From positions 1,322,333 to 1,386,332 of the forward strand of contig NZ_LR812090.1 of assembly GCF_903772925.1 (NCBI RefSeq): a DNA stretch of 64,000 nt, read 5' to 3'. This DNA is from Alteromonas macleodii (GTDB lineage Bacteria > Pseudomonadota > Gammaproteobacteria > Enterobacterales > Alteromonadaceae). Of the stretch, positions 1 through 9,307 are shown piece by piece. The first letter of the stretch is position 1. The number at the start of each line of letters is the position of its first letter. Under the pieces are notes generated by a model, which was given only the letters and a program-made list of their open reading frames with translations, was not told the origin of the DNA and made no database searches. A program made the translations under genes and the position numbers.

Positions 1-335
1 TTTTCGATAAGTGCAATGTTTACCGTAAATTCACCGTTTTTCTTAATAAACTCTTTGGTGCCGTCTAGCGGATCAACCAGCCAGTATGACGACCACGTTT
101 TACGTTCATCCCACGAAATATCAGCTGACTCTTCAGAAAGAATAGGCAGGTCAGATTCCGCTTCAAGGGCCTTTACAATAACGTTATGGGCGGCAAGATC
201 AGCTTCGGTTAGTGGGCTGGTATCTTGCTTCTCATAAATAGCGAAATCTTTTTCGTAAATCGCCATAATTTTATCGCCAGCTTCTTTGGCAATAGTTAGT
301 ACTTTTTGTGCGAGATTATTTAAAGGCTGTGTCAT
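1..335 (-). CDS. cysQ: 3'(2'),5'-bisphosphate nucleotidase CysQ (partial, 3' end outside window)
   Basis: Only the first 111 residues are present; the gene runs off the left edge. The reading frame starts at ATG 335-333 and contains the inositol-monophosphatase-family metal motif DPLDGTKEF, preceded by an acidic EES stretch, as expected for CysQ. CysQ removes the 3'-phosphate from PAP, the by-product of PAPS reduction, in the cytoplasm. Its ATG shares one base with the cysC stop codon (TAATG), so it is translationally coupled and the last visible gene of the cysD-cysC-cysQ operon. Family assignment is firm; the C-terminus cannot be seen. Confidence 0.93.
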   Translation of the reverse strand, partial: MTQPLNNLAQKVLTIAKEAGDKIMAIYEKDFAIYEKQDTSPLTEADLAAHNVIVKALEAESDLPILSEESADISWDERKTWSSYWLVDPLDGTKEFIKKNGEFTVNIALIE

Positions 336-931
336 TACACCAATCCCTTTTCTTGTAGCAAAGCATATAAACGCTCAGCGGTCTGCTCTGCCGGTTCATC
401 CTGATAGGTTAAGTGTACTTCCGGTGATTCAGGTGCTTCATAGGCTGAATCGATACCTGTAAAGTCCTTGATCTCGCCACTGCGGGCCTTTTTGTACAAG
501 CCTTTGGGGTCGCGCTTTTCACACACCTCAAGTGGTGTATCAACAAACACTTCCACAAATTCACCGTCTGCCATTAAGCTACGGCAGTAATCGCGGTCAG
601 CTTTAAACGGAGAGATGAAAGCGGTAAGTACAAGAGTACCAGCGTCAACGAATAGCTTCGCAACTTCACTAATGCGGCGAATATTTTCAACGCGATCTTT
701 GTCGCTAAAACCCAAGTCGCCGCATAAGCCGTGACGCACGTTGTCGCCATCTAGTAGATAGGTGTGCTTGTTTTGCTCGTGAAGCTTCTTCTCAAGCAAG
801 TTGGCTAATGTTGATTTACCAGAACCACTTAAACCAGTAAGCCAAAAAACGCGAGGCGTTTGCCCTAGCTTTTCAGAACGGGTGGTTTTATTGACTTCGT
901 GTTTATGCCAAACAACGTTGTCTGTGGCCAT
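335..931 (-). CDS. cysC: Adenylyl-sulfate kinase (APS kinase)
   Basis: This 198-residue protein phosphorylates adenosine 5'-phosphosulfate at the 3'-OH to give PAPS, the second activation step of sulfate assimilation. The Walker A loop GLSGSGKS lies at about residues 33-40. The sequences [19 protein letters not shown] and the lid-like [16 protein letters not shown] segment follow in the order typical of APS kinases, and the length matches the bacterial family (about 200). The start ATG overlaps the cysD stop by one base and its stop overlaps the cysQ start by one base, so all three are coupled. Normally cysN stands between cysD and cysC; here it does not. Confidence 0.97.
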   Translation of the reverse strand: MATDNVVWHKHEVNKTTRSEKLGQTPRVFWLTGLSGSGKSTLANLLEKKLHEQNKHTYLLDGDNVRHGLCGDLGFSDKDRVENIRRISEVAKLFVDAGTLVLTAFISPFKADRDYCRSLMADGEFVEVFVDTPLEVCEKRDPKGLYKKARSGEIKDFTGIDSAYEAPESPEVHLTYQDEPAEQTAERLYALLQEKGLV

Positions 932-1845
932 TAGAAGTACCCTTCCATTTTCTTCTTCTCCATTGAACCTGCGCTGTCATGGTCAATCACGCGACCTTGA
1001 CGCTCAGAGGTCTTGGTCAGCAGCATTTCCTGAATAACTTCAGGTAAGGTTGCGGCTTCTGACTCTACCGCACCGGTCAATGGATAACAGCCTAGGGTAC
1101 GGAAGCGCACAGAGCGCATCTCTGGTACTTCACCTTCTTCAAGCGGCATACGGTCGTCATCAACCATAATGAGCACGCCATCACGCTCTACCACAGGGCG
1201 AGGCTTAGAAAGGTACAGTTGTGGAATATCAATGTTTTCTAAGTAGATGTATTGCCAGATATCTAGCTCAGTCCAGTTAGACATTGGGAAAACACGAATG
1301 CTTTCGCCTTTGTTAACTTGTGAGTTATAGATATTCCAAAGCTCTGGGCGCTGGTTTTTAGGGTCCCAGCGGTGGTTGCTGTCGCGGAATGAGTAAACGC
1401 GCTCTTTAGCACGAGATTTTTCTTCGTCGCGTCGTGCTCCACCAAACGCTGCGTCAAACTTATATTTGTTTAACGCCTGCTTGAGCGCTTGGGTCTTCAT
1501 GATATCAGTGTGTTTCGATGAGCCATGGCTAAATGGACCAACGCCAGCTTCAACACCTTCTTCATTGATGTGAACAAGCAAATCAAAACCGTGTTTCTCT
1601 GCTTGCTCGTCGCGGAATTTGATCATTTCGCCAAACTTCCACGTGGTGTCTACGTGTAGAAGTGGAAAAGGAATTTTGCCTGGCGCGAACGCTTTACGGG
1701 CAAGGTGAAGCAGCACTGAAGAGTCTTTTCCTACAGAGTAAAGCATTACTGGGTTTTCAAACTCAGCAGCGACCTCACGGAAAATTTGAATACTCTCGGC
1801 TTCGAGTTGTTTCAAATGCGTTACAGACGGGATACTAGCAGTCAT
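931..1845 (-). CDS. cysD: Sulfate adenylyltransferase subunit 2 (ATP sulfurylase small subunit)
   Basis: At 304 residues this is a full-length CysD, the subunit that adenylates sulfate to APS while its GTPase partner CysN drives the reaction. The PP-loop motif SVGKDSS is at residues 37-43, followed by the family sequences [28 protein letters not shown] and a C-terminal segment with RERQG-like [11 protein letters not shown]. It starts with ATG and is the first gene of the operon, with about 250 bases of AT-rich non-coding DNA upstream. The GTPase partner gene cysN is neither directly downstream nor upstream; it may lie left of cysQ or elsewhere. CysB-type control is likely from knowledge of the pathway, but I cannot point to a firm site. 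Confidence 0.97.
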   Translation of the reverse strand: MTASIPSVTHLKQLEAESIQIFREVAAEFENPVMLYSVGKDSSVLLHLARKAFAPGKIPFPLLHVDTTWKFGEMIKFRDEQAEKHGFDLLVHINEEGVEAGVGPFSHGSSKHTDIMKTQALKQALNKYKFDAAFGGARRDEEKSRAKERVYSFRDSNHRWDPKNQRPELWNIYNSQVNKGESIRVFPMSNWTELDIWQYIYLENIDIPQLYLSKPRPVVERDGVLIMVDDDRMPLEEGEVPEMRSVRFRTLGCYPLTGAVESEAATLPEVIQEMLLTKTSERQGRVIDHDSAGSMEKKKMEGYF

Positions 1846-2025
1846 TTTGAAGTCCGAATTTATGTTATATATAAAAAAGTTATATGCGGGTTATTTTTCT
1901 GCATAGAACGATAACATATTTAAATTCAAAAGTAGTATGCGATTTTGCTATTTAAAATAGCAATCTTATTCCAATAAATAAAACTGTCATACAATTGAAG
2001 CATAAGGCCCTATTTTGAGGGGCTA

Positions 2026-2065
2026 GAAAAAGATTAGGTCCTGCTTAGAAAACTAAACAGGGCCT
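2026..2065 (-). terminator. Rho-independent terminator downstream of putP
   Basis: Read on the minus strand, a near-perfect 13-base-pair stem (arms at 2053-2065 and 2036-2048) with a four-base loop is followed by a T-rich tract (complement of 2026-2035). It lies about 35 bases after the putP stop and separates putP from the cysD promoter region. Confidence 0.75.
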
Positions 2066-2098
2066 TACTTTTGCTCTTATTTACGCGTTATTTTTAAA

Positions 2099-3604
2099 TT
2101 ACTTTTCATTCAGCTTGGTCTGGAATGCATCGAATGTGTCTAGCACGCCTTCTCTTGGTGTACCTGATTTACTCAAAATCATTATGGTTAAGCTCGATAA
2201 AATGAACCCGGGTACAATCTCGTACATCCACGCACCAAGCTTCTGGCCTCCGATTTCTATCGGAAGATAAATCCATAGTAGTACAGTCACAGCACCAACA
2301 ATCATGCCTCCCAATGCTGCGCGGCGGGTCATTTCTCGTTTAAATAAGCTAAACAGTACTAGCGGTCCAAATGCTGCGCCAAAGCCAGCCCATGCATTAC
2401 TTACTAAGGTCAATATAGTGCTGTCTCTGTCATACGCTAGATAGATAGCCACTAGCGCTACAGCAACAACGCTTACGCGACCCGCTATTACTAATTCACC
2501 ATCAGAGGCATCTCTGCGAAGGAAGGCTTGGTAAAAGTCACTGGTAAGTGAACTAGACGTTACTAGTAGCTGAGACGAAATGGTACTCATAATAGCCGCT
2601 AAGATCGCAGCTAATAAGAAGCCACCAATAAGCGGATGGAATAAAATTTGAGAGAGGTAGATAAATACCGTTTCTGGGTCAATGTCATTGCCGTTACCGG
2701 TGATATAAGCCAACCCAAACAAACCCGTCATTAGCGCGCCGATGATAGAAACAATCATCCAGCTCAAGCCGATGTTTCTAGCAGTAGGAATATCTTTTAC
2801 TGAACGTATAGCCATGAAACGAACGATAATATGCGGCTGGCCAAAGTAGCCTAAACCCCATGACATTAATGAAACAATACCGATTACACTTAGTGCTTCA
2901 TTAGTAGAGGCATCCATAAATGCATCAAATAGAGCAGGGTTAATGGTATCTAGTGCGTCAATTGAAGCCCCAATGCCGCCTAGTTCACTGATGACCACAG
3001 CAGGTACCATGATGAGTGATACGAACATTATGCAGCCTTGCACAAAGTCGGTCATGCTCACTGACATAAATCCACCCACGAGGGTATAGGCAACGACAAC
3101 ACCAGCAGTAACATATAAACCTGTCTCATATGTTAAACCAAAGGATGTTTCAAAGAGCTTTCCACCGGCAACAACACCTGATGACGTATAAAGCGTGAAG
3201 AAAACTACGATGACCACAGAAGCGATCACTCTTAGTAGACGAGAGTTATCGGCAAAACGATTCTCGAAATAGTCGGGTAGGGTAATGGAGTTGTTAGCCA
3301 CTTCGGTATAAACGCGAAGGCGCGGAGCGACCAACATATAATTTGCGAGCGCACCTAGAACTAATCCAACGGCAATCCAGCCTGCAGATAAGCCCGATAC
3401 GTACATTGCACCAGGTAAACCCATGAGCATCCAGCCACTCATATCTGATGCGCCTGCTGAAAGTGCGGTTACAGCGGGGCCTAATTGGCGGCCTCCAAGC
3501 ATATAGCCTTCTACGTTGGTGTCTGTTTGCCGATAGGCGAAAAGGCCTATTCCCAACATTACAACAAAATACAAACCCAACGAGATTATCGTGCCAGTAG
3601 CCAT
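2099..3604 (-). CDS. putP: Sodium/proline symporter PutP
   Basis: A 501-residue inner-membrane protein with about thirteen hydrophobic segments. It imports L-proline with sodium. Family marks of the solute:sodium symporter superfamily are visible: the N-terminal RQTDTNVEGYMLGGRQLGPAVTALSAGASDMSGW run, the LGYFGQPHIIVRFMAI motif in the middle, and ISSQLLVTSSSLTSDFY, which matches the sodium-site region of PutP. Length is right for PutP (E. coli about 502). It stands alone with its own terminator. Substrate proline rather than another solute is inferred from close match to PutP motifs; no putA is nearby. Confidence 0.9.
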   Translation of the reverse strand: MATGTIISLGLYFVVMLGIGLFAYRQTDTNVEGYMLGGRQLGPAVTALSAGASDMSGWMLMGLPGAMYVSGLSAGWIAVGLVLGALANYMLVAPRLRVYTEVANNSITLPDYFENRFADNSRLLRVIASVVIVVFFTLYTSSGVVAGGKLFETSFGLTYETGLYVTAGVVVAYTLVGGFMSVSMTDFVQGCIMFVSLIMVPAVVISELGGIGASIDALDTINPALFDAFMDASTNEALSVIGIVSLMSWGLGYFGQPHIIVRFMAIRSVKDIPTARNIGLSWMIVSIIGALMTGLFGLAYITGNGNDIDPETVFIYLSQILFHPLIGGFLLAAILAAIMSTISSQLLVTSSSLTSDFYQAFLRRDASDGELVIAGRVSVVAVALVAIYLAYDRDSTILTLVSNAWAGFGAAFGPLVLFSLFKREMTRRAALGGMIVGAVTVLLWIYLPIEIGGQKLGAWMYEIVPGFILSSLTIMILSKSGTPREGVLDTFDAFQTKLNEK

Positions 3605-3721
3605 ATAAATTCCCTATGTTTTTTATTTCATGCTAACACCTATGACCTAGAGTCTCTACGTCAGTCAGCGACCTTGCTTGTTTTCTATACGGCTAGAGGT
3701 AAATAAAGTTTGGCAAAATTT

Positions 3722-5683
3722 TTAATACGCGAAAGATTCTACTCGCGCGCGCCCAGACCTTTTTGCTTTGTAGAGAAGCTCATCACAGGCTTTAATAATA
3801 GTATCCAAATTGGTTTCTCCGCGGACATTCAGCAGCCCCGAAGAAAAGCTAACTGAAAACTTCTTATTGGTATGCGTCCAGTTTTTTTGGTGAGAAAGCG
3901 CAACATTTAACTCATCGAGTATGCGCTTGGCCGATTGTTCATCGGAGTCAGAAAAGTAGATCAAAAATTCTTCACCACCATATCGGCAAAGCTTATCTGA
4001 TTTTCTAATTCTATTTTGGATGATTCGGGTGAGCGTAGTTAACACTTCGTCGCCTACCGTGTGACCATATCTATCGTTGATTTTTTTAAAGTTATCAACA
4101 TCAAGCAGCGCTATGCATGATGTATTGTCGCCTTTAAGTGACTTCTTAAGGCTATTCAACATCGCGCGACGAGTGAGGGCTCCGGTGAGTGAGTCTCGCT
4201 CTGCGAGTAATTCACTTTGCCGTTTAGAAATCCAAAGCCACATAGCGAGTATAAGAAGAATAGTGACAATAAGCGCAAAAATGGTGGTTTTCATTGCCTC
4301 CTTATCGGTGGATAGCCCTTCTTTTTCGTCTCGTAGGGCGTTGATCTCTTTTTGTCTATAATAGACAAGCTCAATATCCTTCGCGATGCTATTTGAGAAG
4401 TCAGGCGAAGAAAACTGAAATTGCTCCGTGTTCTTTTCGAAGAGAAGTTGGTTGTATACTTTTGAATGCTCATAGGCTTTTTCGTAAATGCCTGCAGTAT
4501 CGTAAATTCTTATAAGTTCAAGCTCTTTTCTTAGCAGGTGCTTAGCTCTAAATTCCTTAGATGGCAGGGTATCTAGCATGGCTTTTGTATACCCGTTAGT
4601 TGCTTCATAAAGCTCTTTTTTATTACGTTTAGCAATAGCTTTATAAGACTGATAAAGATAAAAAAGCTCCTCTGCTTGAGTTTTTATCTGAACATTATCT
4701 ATCGCCTCCATCTTGTTTATAACTGAGCGGATTTCACTATCATGAGTTTGCTGAAACCCCGTTACAAGCACTCGCAATTTTTGATATAAACTTAAAAACA
4801 TCTCAAATTCTGAATTTCTATTTTTTACAAATTTAATGGCCGTATTTGAGGTCAGCAGGGCGTCGTCATATTTATTTTGGAGAAGAAGAGAATCAATCGA
4901 AGTAAAGTATGCCCACGTAACAGAACCATCTTTGAGGTTACTTTGCTCGATTATCTTCATTGAGTGAGAATAAGCTCTACTCGGTACCGATAGCTCTGTA
5001 AAAGCGATACGAAGCCACTCGTGTGCAGTAGCGCTACTTAACGCATTCTCAAGAGTTCGTGAAGAAGCTCGCGCAGGCAAATGGGGGAGCGCATATTCTA
5101 ATTCATTAATTGCTTGAATAGGATTGGCTAGCGTGAGCTCCATTGACAGCCATATGCTAGCTATAGCAGTTGCTGTTTTGCTGCCCGTTTCCAGAACTTC
5201 GCGCTTTAAGCGCTTGAGCGCTGGCACTGTAACATTGATTCGCAGTGAAGACCGGTCAAAGTCGTTAACTGCTCTGGCATAGATATAATACGCCCTTGCG
5301 GCAGCATACAAATCTGTATTGAGCGACTTTAGCTCGTTCCAATGGTTCTCAAGCAAAGGTGACTTAACGTATATTGGAACTCGAGGAGCTTCCGTTTCGT
5401 TAGCTGTTCCCGTAGCCAATAAATGTCTAAAGATTATGCCTTCACTACTATCATCAGATTGAATTTGTAAGTCTTCGATTTTGGCTTTTATCTGGTCATT
5501 ATCAATATCAGATTGATTATTCCAGTTATAGATAGTTACTGCTGCTAACCGACTATAAGCATCTAGCTTTTTAAGCCTCAACTTCTCAGAACTGTTGTCT
5601 AACTGTGCATGAAGTGAGTGACTGAAGAAAATGATGAAAAGTAGACAAAACTTCCCCCTTGTAAAACGACACCAAGCGGCCAT
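3722..5683 (-). CDS. Membrane-anchored diguanylate cyclase with N-terminal periplasmic helical repeat region
   Basis: The 653-residue protein begins with a signal peptide (residues about 1-26, ending SLHA). A long helical, TPR-like region (about 30-440) is probably periplasmic, followed by a membrane segment near 468-488 and a C-terminal GGDEF domain (about 496-650). The active-site motif is GGEEF within CRYGGEEFLIYF, a catalytically competent variant, and DVDNFKKINDRYGH carries the usual metal-binding Asp. I see no inhibitory RxxD pair directly before GGEEF. It should make cyclic di-GMP in response to an unknown periplasmic signal. It is a single gene; the neighbours give no clue to the signal. 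Confidence 0.88.
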   Translation of the reverse strand: MAAWCRFTRGKFCLLFIIFFSHSLHAQLDNSSEKLRLKKLDAYSRLAAVTIYNWNNQSDIDNDQIKAKIEDLQIQSDDSSEGIIFRHLLATGTANETEAPRVPIYVKSPLLENHWNELKSLNTDLYAAARAYYIYARAVNDFDRSSLRINVTVPALKRLKREVLETGSKTATAIASIWLSMELTLANPIQAINELEYALPHLPARASSRTLENALSSATAHEWLRIAFTELSVPSRAYSHSMKIIEQSNLKDGSVTWAYFTSIDSLLLQNKYDDALLTSNTAIKFVKNRNSEFEMFLSLYQKLRVLVTGFQQTHDSEIRSVINKMEAIDNVQIKTQAEELFYLYQSYKAIAKRNKKELYEATNGYTKAMLDTLPSKEFRAKHLLRKELELIRIYDTAGIYEKAYEHSKVYNQLLFEKNTEQFQFSSPDFSNSIAKDIELVYYRQKEINALRDEKEGLSTDKEAMKTTIFALIVTILLILAMWLWISKRQSELLAERDSLTGALTRRAMLNSLKKSLKGDNTSCIALLDVDNFKKINDRYGHTVGDEVLTTLTRIIQNRIRKSDKLCRYGGEEFLIYFSDSDEQSAKRILDELNVALSHQKNWTHTNKKFSVSFSSGLLNVRGETNLDTIIKACDELLYKAKRSGRARVESFAY

Positions 5684-5798
5684 TGAATTTGCTACCTCTA
5701 TACTGCGGATAAGCTGAAATGTTTGCTGAAAATTAAAACGGTTGTTTTAATCCTAAAGTATAAGTTTTATTGCGCATGTTTTCACCTTAAATTTAGGC

Positions 5799-5824
5799 AA
5801 AAAAAATCGGCCACAGTGGGCCGA
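5799..5824 (-). terminator. Rho-independent terminator of the ECF sigma/DUF3379 operon
   Basis: On the minus strand the arms TCGGCC and GGCCGA (5819-5824 and 5807-5812) form a stem followed by eight T (complement of 5799-5806). It lies about 55 bases after the DUF3379 stop. Confidence 0.8.
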
Positions 5825-5878
5825 CGAAGGGAAGTGCGTAAAGTCAGCACTTTTTTGGAACGGGGAGTAGGCTTTTTT

Positions 5879-6583
5879 CTAGGCCGAAAATTGAATCCTT
5901 TCGGATACGGCTTTTTTCATTTCACTCAGGTCAGCATCTTTGTCGCCCACTATCATGACATTGGCGTGTCTCATTTTGATACTTTCGCCGTGGTACTGGT
6001 CGTCAGAAAATTCGCTAGGTACAGTGACATCACCGCGTTCAGGTACAACAAATACCGACATTTTCCCTTGTGGCGTATCAACGATAAGGTGCAGGCTTCT
6101 CACTGTACTTAAGTGACAATAGTTCACCACTTCAACACCATCAAGCATCTCACTAAAACTACCGCCAAAGCTTGCCAATTTTGCATTTACCATATTCAAA
6201 TCAGCTGGAAGTAGCGAATGTGCAGTTTCCATTTCGGCGTACTGCATATGCGCTAGCGCTTGACCACCAATACTAAGCGGTTGGTGATACCACATGGTAA
6301 GTCCTATGCCTATAGTAAAAGCAACGGATGCGGCCATCGCCAAATACCAACGACTTCGGCGTTTGTAGCGATTGAACTCGTCAGTCGACTGTTGCCAAAT
6401 GAGCTTACTAGCTAGGTCCTCTGGCACATCGACTTTTAAGGCTTGCTTTAATTGCTTATCTAACTGCTTTTGTTCATTCCAGAAACTGCGTTTGCTTTCA
6501 TCCGCTTTCGCTGCTTCTACAACATCACTGTCAGTCGTTTCTGGATCGGCGTAGATTCGACGCCTAAATTCTAACTCATCCAT
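5879..6583 (-). CDS. DUF3379 family membrane protein, putative anti-sigma factor
   Basis: A 234-residue protein with the N-terminal signature MDELEFRRRIYADP typical of DUF3379. The cytoplasmic N-terminal part (1-78) is charged, a single membrane segment spans about 79-98, and about 135 residues lie beyond it, presumably in the periplasm. The gene overlaps the upstream ECF sigma factor by eight bases, the classic layout of a sigma factor with its membrane-bound anti-sigma factor. The family function is not experimentally settled as far as I know; the anti-sigma role is inferred from topology and gene order. I see no zinc-binding HxxxCxxC motif of the ZAS type. Confidence 0.7.
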   Translation of the reverse strand: MDELEFRRRIYADPETTDSDVVEAAKADESKRSFWNEQKQLDKQLKQALKVDVPEDLASKLIWQQSTDEFNRYKRRSRWYLAMAASVAFTIGIGLTMWYHQPLSIGGQALAHMQYAEMETAHSLLPADLNMVNAKLASFGGSFSEMLDGVEVVNYCHLSTVRSLHLIVDTPQGKMSVFVVPERGDVTVPSEFSDDQYHGESIKMRHANVMIVGDKDADLSEMKKAVSERIQFSA

Positions 6584-7133
6584 TTATACGACCTCTCTGT
6601 TCATTTTGTTTCTCTAATGCCTCTTTCAGCTGGTTTCTCGCTCTAAATAAACGCGTCATTACTGTGTTTTTATTGAGCCCTAATTGGTTGGCAATCTCTT
6701 CACCACTGAACCCGAAAATCAATTGAAGGATTAAGGGTTCGCGGTATTCAACACTTAGCCCACCTAACAGTCGCTGAAGCTCTCTGTCTTTCAGATCGCC
6801 GTCTGCATGTTGGGTGTCATCTTGTATATGACAATCGTCAATATCGACCGTGTCGAATTGCTTGCGCTCGAACCTGCGGGCATTCTCACGACGAAGAATG
6901 GTTATTAACCACGACTTTGCCGCCTTTTCATCATTTAGGGCGTCTAACGATCGCCACGCACGTAGAAACGTTTCCTGTACAACATCTTCAGCAATGCTCT
7001 GGTCTTTAATAAGCCAGAATGCATAGCGGTAAATGTCGGCGTGGAATGCCTTTACCAGTGCTTCATATCTTTGGTGTTTTGCTTTCATATCCGATAAGAC
7101 CTGACCACTGTCGGATTTATTTCGCCCAAACAT
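6576..7133 (-). CDS. ECF-type sigma-70 family RNA polymerase sigma factor
   Basis: From ATG 7133 the protein has 185 residues; a TTG twelve bases upstream (7145) would add MDFF, but ATG is preferred. Region 2 is seen in AFWLIKDQSIAEDVVQETFLRAWRSLDAL (core binding and -10 recognition) and region 4 in LSVEYREPLILQLIFGFSGEEIANQLGLNKNTVMTRLFRAR (helix-turn-helix for -35 recognition). There is no region 1 or 3, so it is group 4. It is co-transcribed with, and overlaps by eight bases, the DUF3379 membrane protein, its likely regulator. The target promoters are unknown. Confidence 0.9.
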   Translation of the reverse strand: MFGRNKSDSGQVLSDMKAKHQRYEALVKAFHADIYRYAFWLIKDQSIAEDVVQETFLRAWRSLDALNDEKAAKSWLITILRRENARRFERKQFDTVDIDDCHIQDDTQHADGDLKDRELQRLLGGLSVEYREPLILQLIFGFSGEEIANQLGLNKNTVMTRLFRARNQLKEALEKQNEQRGRING

Positions 7134-7173
7134 AAAAAAATCCAAAAACTTAAAGAATTTTCACTATGGCACA

Positions 7174-7211
7174 AAAAACGCGCCATTTCGTTATCCGAAA
7201 GGCGCGTTTTT
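7174..7211. terminator. Bidirectional Rho-independent terminator
   Basis: Arms AAAACGCGCC and GGCGCGTTTT, with an inner TTTCG/CGAAA extension, form a long stem with A and T tracts on the two sides, so it can work in both directions. It lies between the DUF885 gene (whose transcript it ends) and the ECF sigma gene. Confidence 0.8.
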
Positions 7212-7250
7212 ATTTTTAGTTCCAGTGATCAGAGCACTTATTAAGGAATA

Positions 7251-9104
7251 CTAAGCACCTTTTTGAGTGGCAATCCAGGCGTTGATATTTTCTTCTAAAA
7301 TAGAAAGTGGTACTGGACCGTATTTTATCACCTCATCATGGAAGCCTTTCCAATCAAACTTATCACCAAGTTCAGTTTGAGCATGCGCTCTAAGCTCCAT
7401 GATTTTTAGTTTGCCAATCATATAGGCAGTGGCTTGTCCTGGCATGGCAATATAGCGTTCAATTGCTTTTTGCGCGTCATATTCAGGGTTTGGCGTATTT
7501 TCGATGAGGTAATCTACAGCCTCTTCACGGGTCCACTTCTTCGCGTGAATACCCGTATCAACTACAAGCCTGCAAGCTCGCCATAGTTCCATGGCTAGGC
7601 GACCGAAATCAGAATACGGGTCTTCATAAAAGCCCATGTCTTTTGCGAGTTCCTCGGTATACAGCCCCCAGCCTTCTGTGTACGCGGTAAAGCTCAAGAA
7701 TTTTTGGAATTGTGGTACACCTTCAAGCTCTTGCGCAATGGCACGCTGCATGTGGTGACCAGGAATGCCTTCGTGATAGGCCAGCGCCTCTAGCTGATAC
7801 GTCGGCATCGCTTTCATATCATATAGGTTTGCATAGTAAATGCCTGGGCGGCTGCCGTCTTGCGCTGGACTTTGGTAAAATGCTTTGCCCGCAGACTGTT
7901 CGCGGAATGCTTCGACGCGTTTAACAATCATTGGCGCTTCTGGGAGAATACCAAAGTACTCAGGAATAGCTTCTCGCATTTCGTCTATGGCGGTTTTGGC
8001 CATATCAAGATATTGCTGTCTGCCTTCATCTGTTGAAGGTAAATAGAATTGTTCGTCTTCACGCATGAAAACAAAAAACTCTTGCAGTGTACCCTCAAAT
8101 TTCACCTGTTTCATAATATCACGCATTGCGTTGTGTATACGCTCTACATTGTCTAGGCCAATTTGATGGACTTCTTCAGCAGTAAGGTCCGTAGTAGTAA
8201 ACCAGTTAAGGCGATTTTGATACCACTTATCGCCGTTAGGTAAGCGCCATACACCATCGCCTTCAGGGGTTACTTCACGCTGGTGGGCTAGTTCTTCAAT
8301 AAACTTTTCGTACGATGGCATGACCGACGTTACCAAAGCGGCTTTTGCTTCACCTAGCAGCGTGGTTTTTTCAGCTTCTGTAATATCAAGGTTGTTTACT
8401 TTGTTTTGAAAATCTTCCCAAATCGTTGAAGGTGTCTCGCTAGAGTCGAACGGTGCGCCGGTAATCACGTTTTTAGACGCATCAATCATTTGATCATAAG
8501 CCCAGGCCGGTGGGAATACACCAGCTTTTTCACGCACCTTCATCTGTTCTATGACTTGGTCAAAGTAGGTGCGTACATTGTCTAAACGACCAATATATGC
8601 CTGGGCATCTTCTTTGCTTTTCACGCTGTGAATATTAATAAGAAAGCTAGGTACTTGTGTATGCGCAGCGCGGAACTGATGCACAATGTAGCGGTGATGT
8701 CTAAATTCGTCGTTGGCTAAATCACGTTCAATGCCAAGCTTATAAAGGCGCAAGCTTAACTTTTCTTGTTCGCTTAACTTGCCGGTGTCGAAACTATTAA
8801 GCTTTTCTAAACGGTTTTTGGCGATAGCTACACGAGCATCGGCTTCTTCATCACTAATGTCATCCCACTTGTCGTAATCCCACTTTTTTCCGAGATAACT
8901 TTGGAATAGGGGCGAGCGTTTAAGGTCTTCTTCAAAAGTACGTTCAAAAAAAGCACTTAAACGCTCGGACTCTGATTGGCCTGCTGGCTGTTCTGTTTTA
9001 ATAGGCTCTGGCGCTGTTTGCGCGGTTTCACTTGCTGGCGAACAAGCTGTTAATGTGGTAACTGCCAACGCAATTGGCGTTAGCTTTAATAGTGTTTTCT
9101 TCAT
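7251..9104 (-). CDS. DUF885 family lipoprotein, probable zinc metallopeptidase-like
   Basis: A 617-residue protein with a lipoprotein signal peptide (lipobox LTAC, Cys21). A Pro/Glu/Thr-rich linker precedes the DUF885 domain, which fills the rest. The motif HEGIPGHHMQ around residue 443, followed by a downstream conserved Glu-rich TAYTEGWGLYTEELAKDMG, resembles the HExxH zinc site of M3/M32-like peptidases, in the HExxPGHH form typical of DUF885. It is probably attached to the inside of the outer membrane and acts in the periplasm. Substrate unknown. It is a single gene with terminators on either side. Confidence 0.85.
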   Translation of the reverse strand: MKKTLLKLTPIALAVTTLTACSPASETAQTAPEPIKTEQPAGQSESERLSAFFERTFEEDLKRSPLFQSYLGKKWDYDKWDDISDEEADARVAIAKNRLEKLNSFDTGKLSEQEKLSLRLYKLGIERDLANDEFRHHRYIVHQFRAAHTQVPSFLINIHSVKSKEDAQAYIGRLDNVRTYFDQVIEQMKVREKAGVFPPAWAYDQMIDASKNVITGAPFDSSETPSTIWEDFQNKVNNLDITEAEKTTLLGEAKAALVTSVMPSYEKFIEELAHQREVTPEGDGVWRLPNGDKWYQNRLNWFTTTDLTAEEVHQIGLDNVERIHNAMRDIMKQVKFEGTLQEFFVFMREDEQFYLPSTDEGRQQYLDMAKTAIDEMREAIPEYFGILPEAPMIVKRVEAFREQSAGKAFYQSPAQDGSRPGIYYANLYDMKAMPTYQLEALAYHEGIPGHHMQRAIAQELEGVPQFQKFLSFTAYTEGWGLYTEELAKDMGFYEDPYSDFGRLAMELWRACRLVVDTGIHAKKWTREEAVDYLIENTPNPEYDAQKAIERYIAMPGQATAYMIGKLKIMELRAHAQTELGDKFDWKGFHDEVIKYGPVPLSILEENINAWIATQKGA

Positions 9105-9224
9105 TCTATTCCCCGTCGCGTTTAATTGATTATTTTTATAGGCTACAAGTATTTTGGACTTTTGAGCCTTTAAAAGGTATTAAATACCAAGACTCATGCT
9201 GAATATTAACCAGAGGTAATGCTA

Positions 9225-9263
9225 TCAAAACCCTTGCGGCTGTCATACAGCTCTATACAAGGG
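9225..9263 (-). terminator. Probable terminator of the Bat operon
   Basis: The outer arms CAAGGG/CCCTTG (9258-9263 and 9231-9236) enclose an inner AGCTGT/ACAGC stem, and on the minus strand a short T run (complement of 9226-9230) follows. It lies 45 bases after the BatD stop. The T tract is short, so confidence is moderate. Confidence 0.5.
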
Positions 9264-9307
9264 CTTTAATTACGCAGGTTTCCGTGTATTAGCAAATGAA
9301 ATGCGTT

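Noticed and set aside
5723..6112. Plus-strand frame of 129 codons
   Set aside because: It runs opposite to the DUF3379 gene and its terminator; its composition follows the antisense of a real gene.
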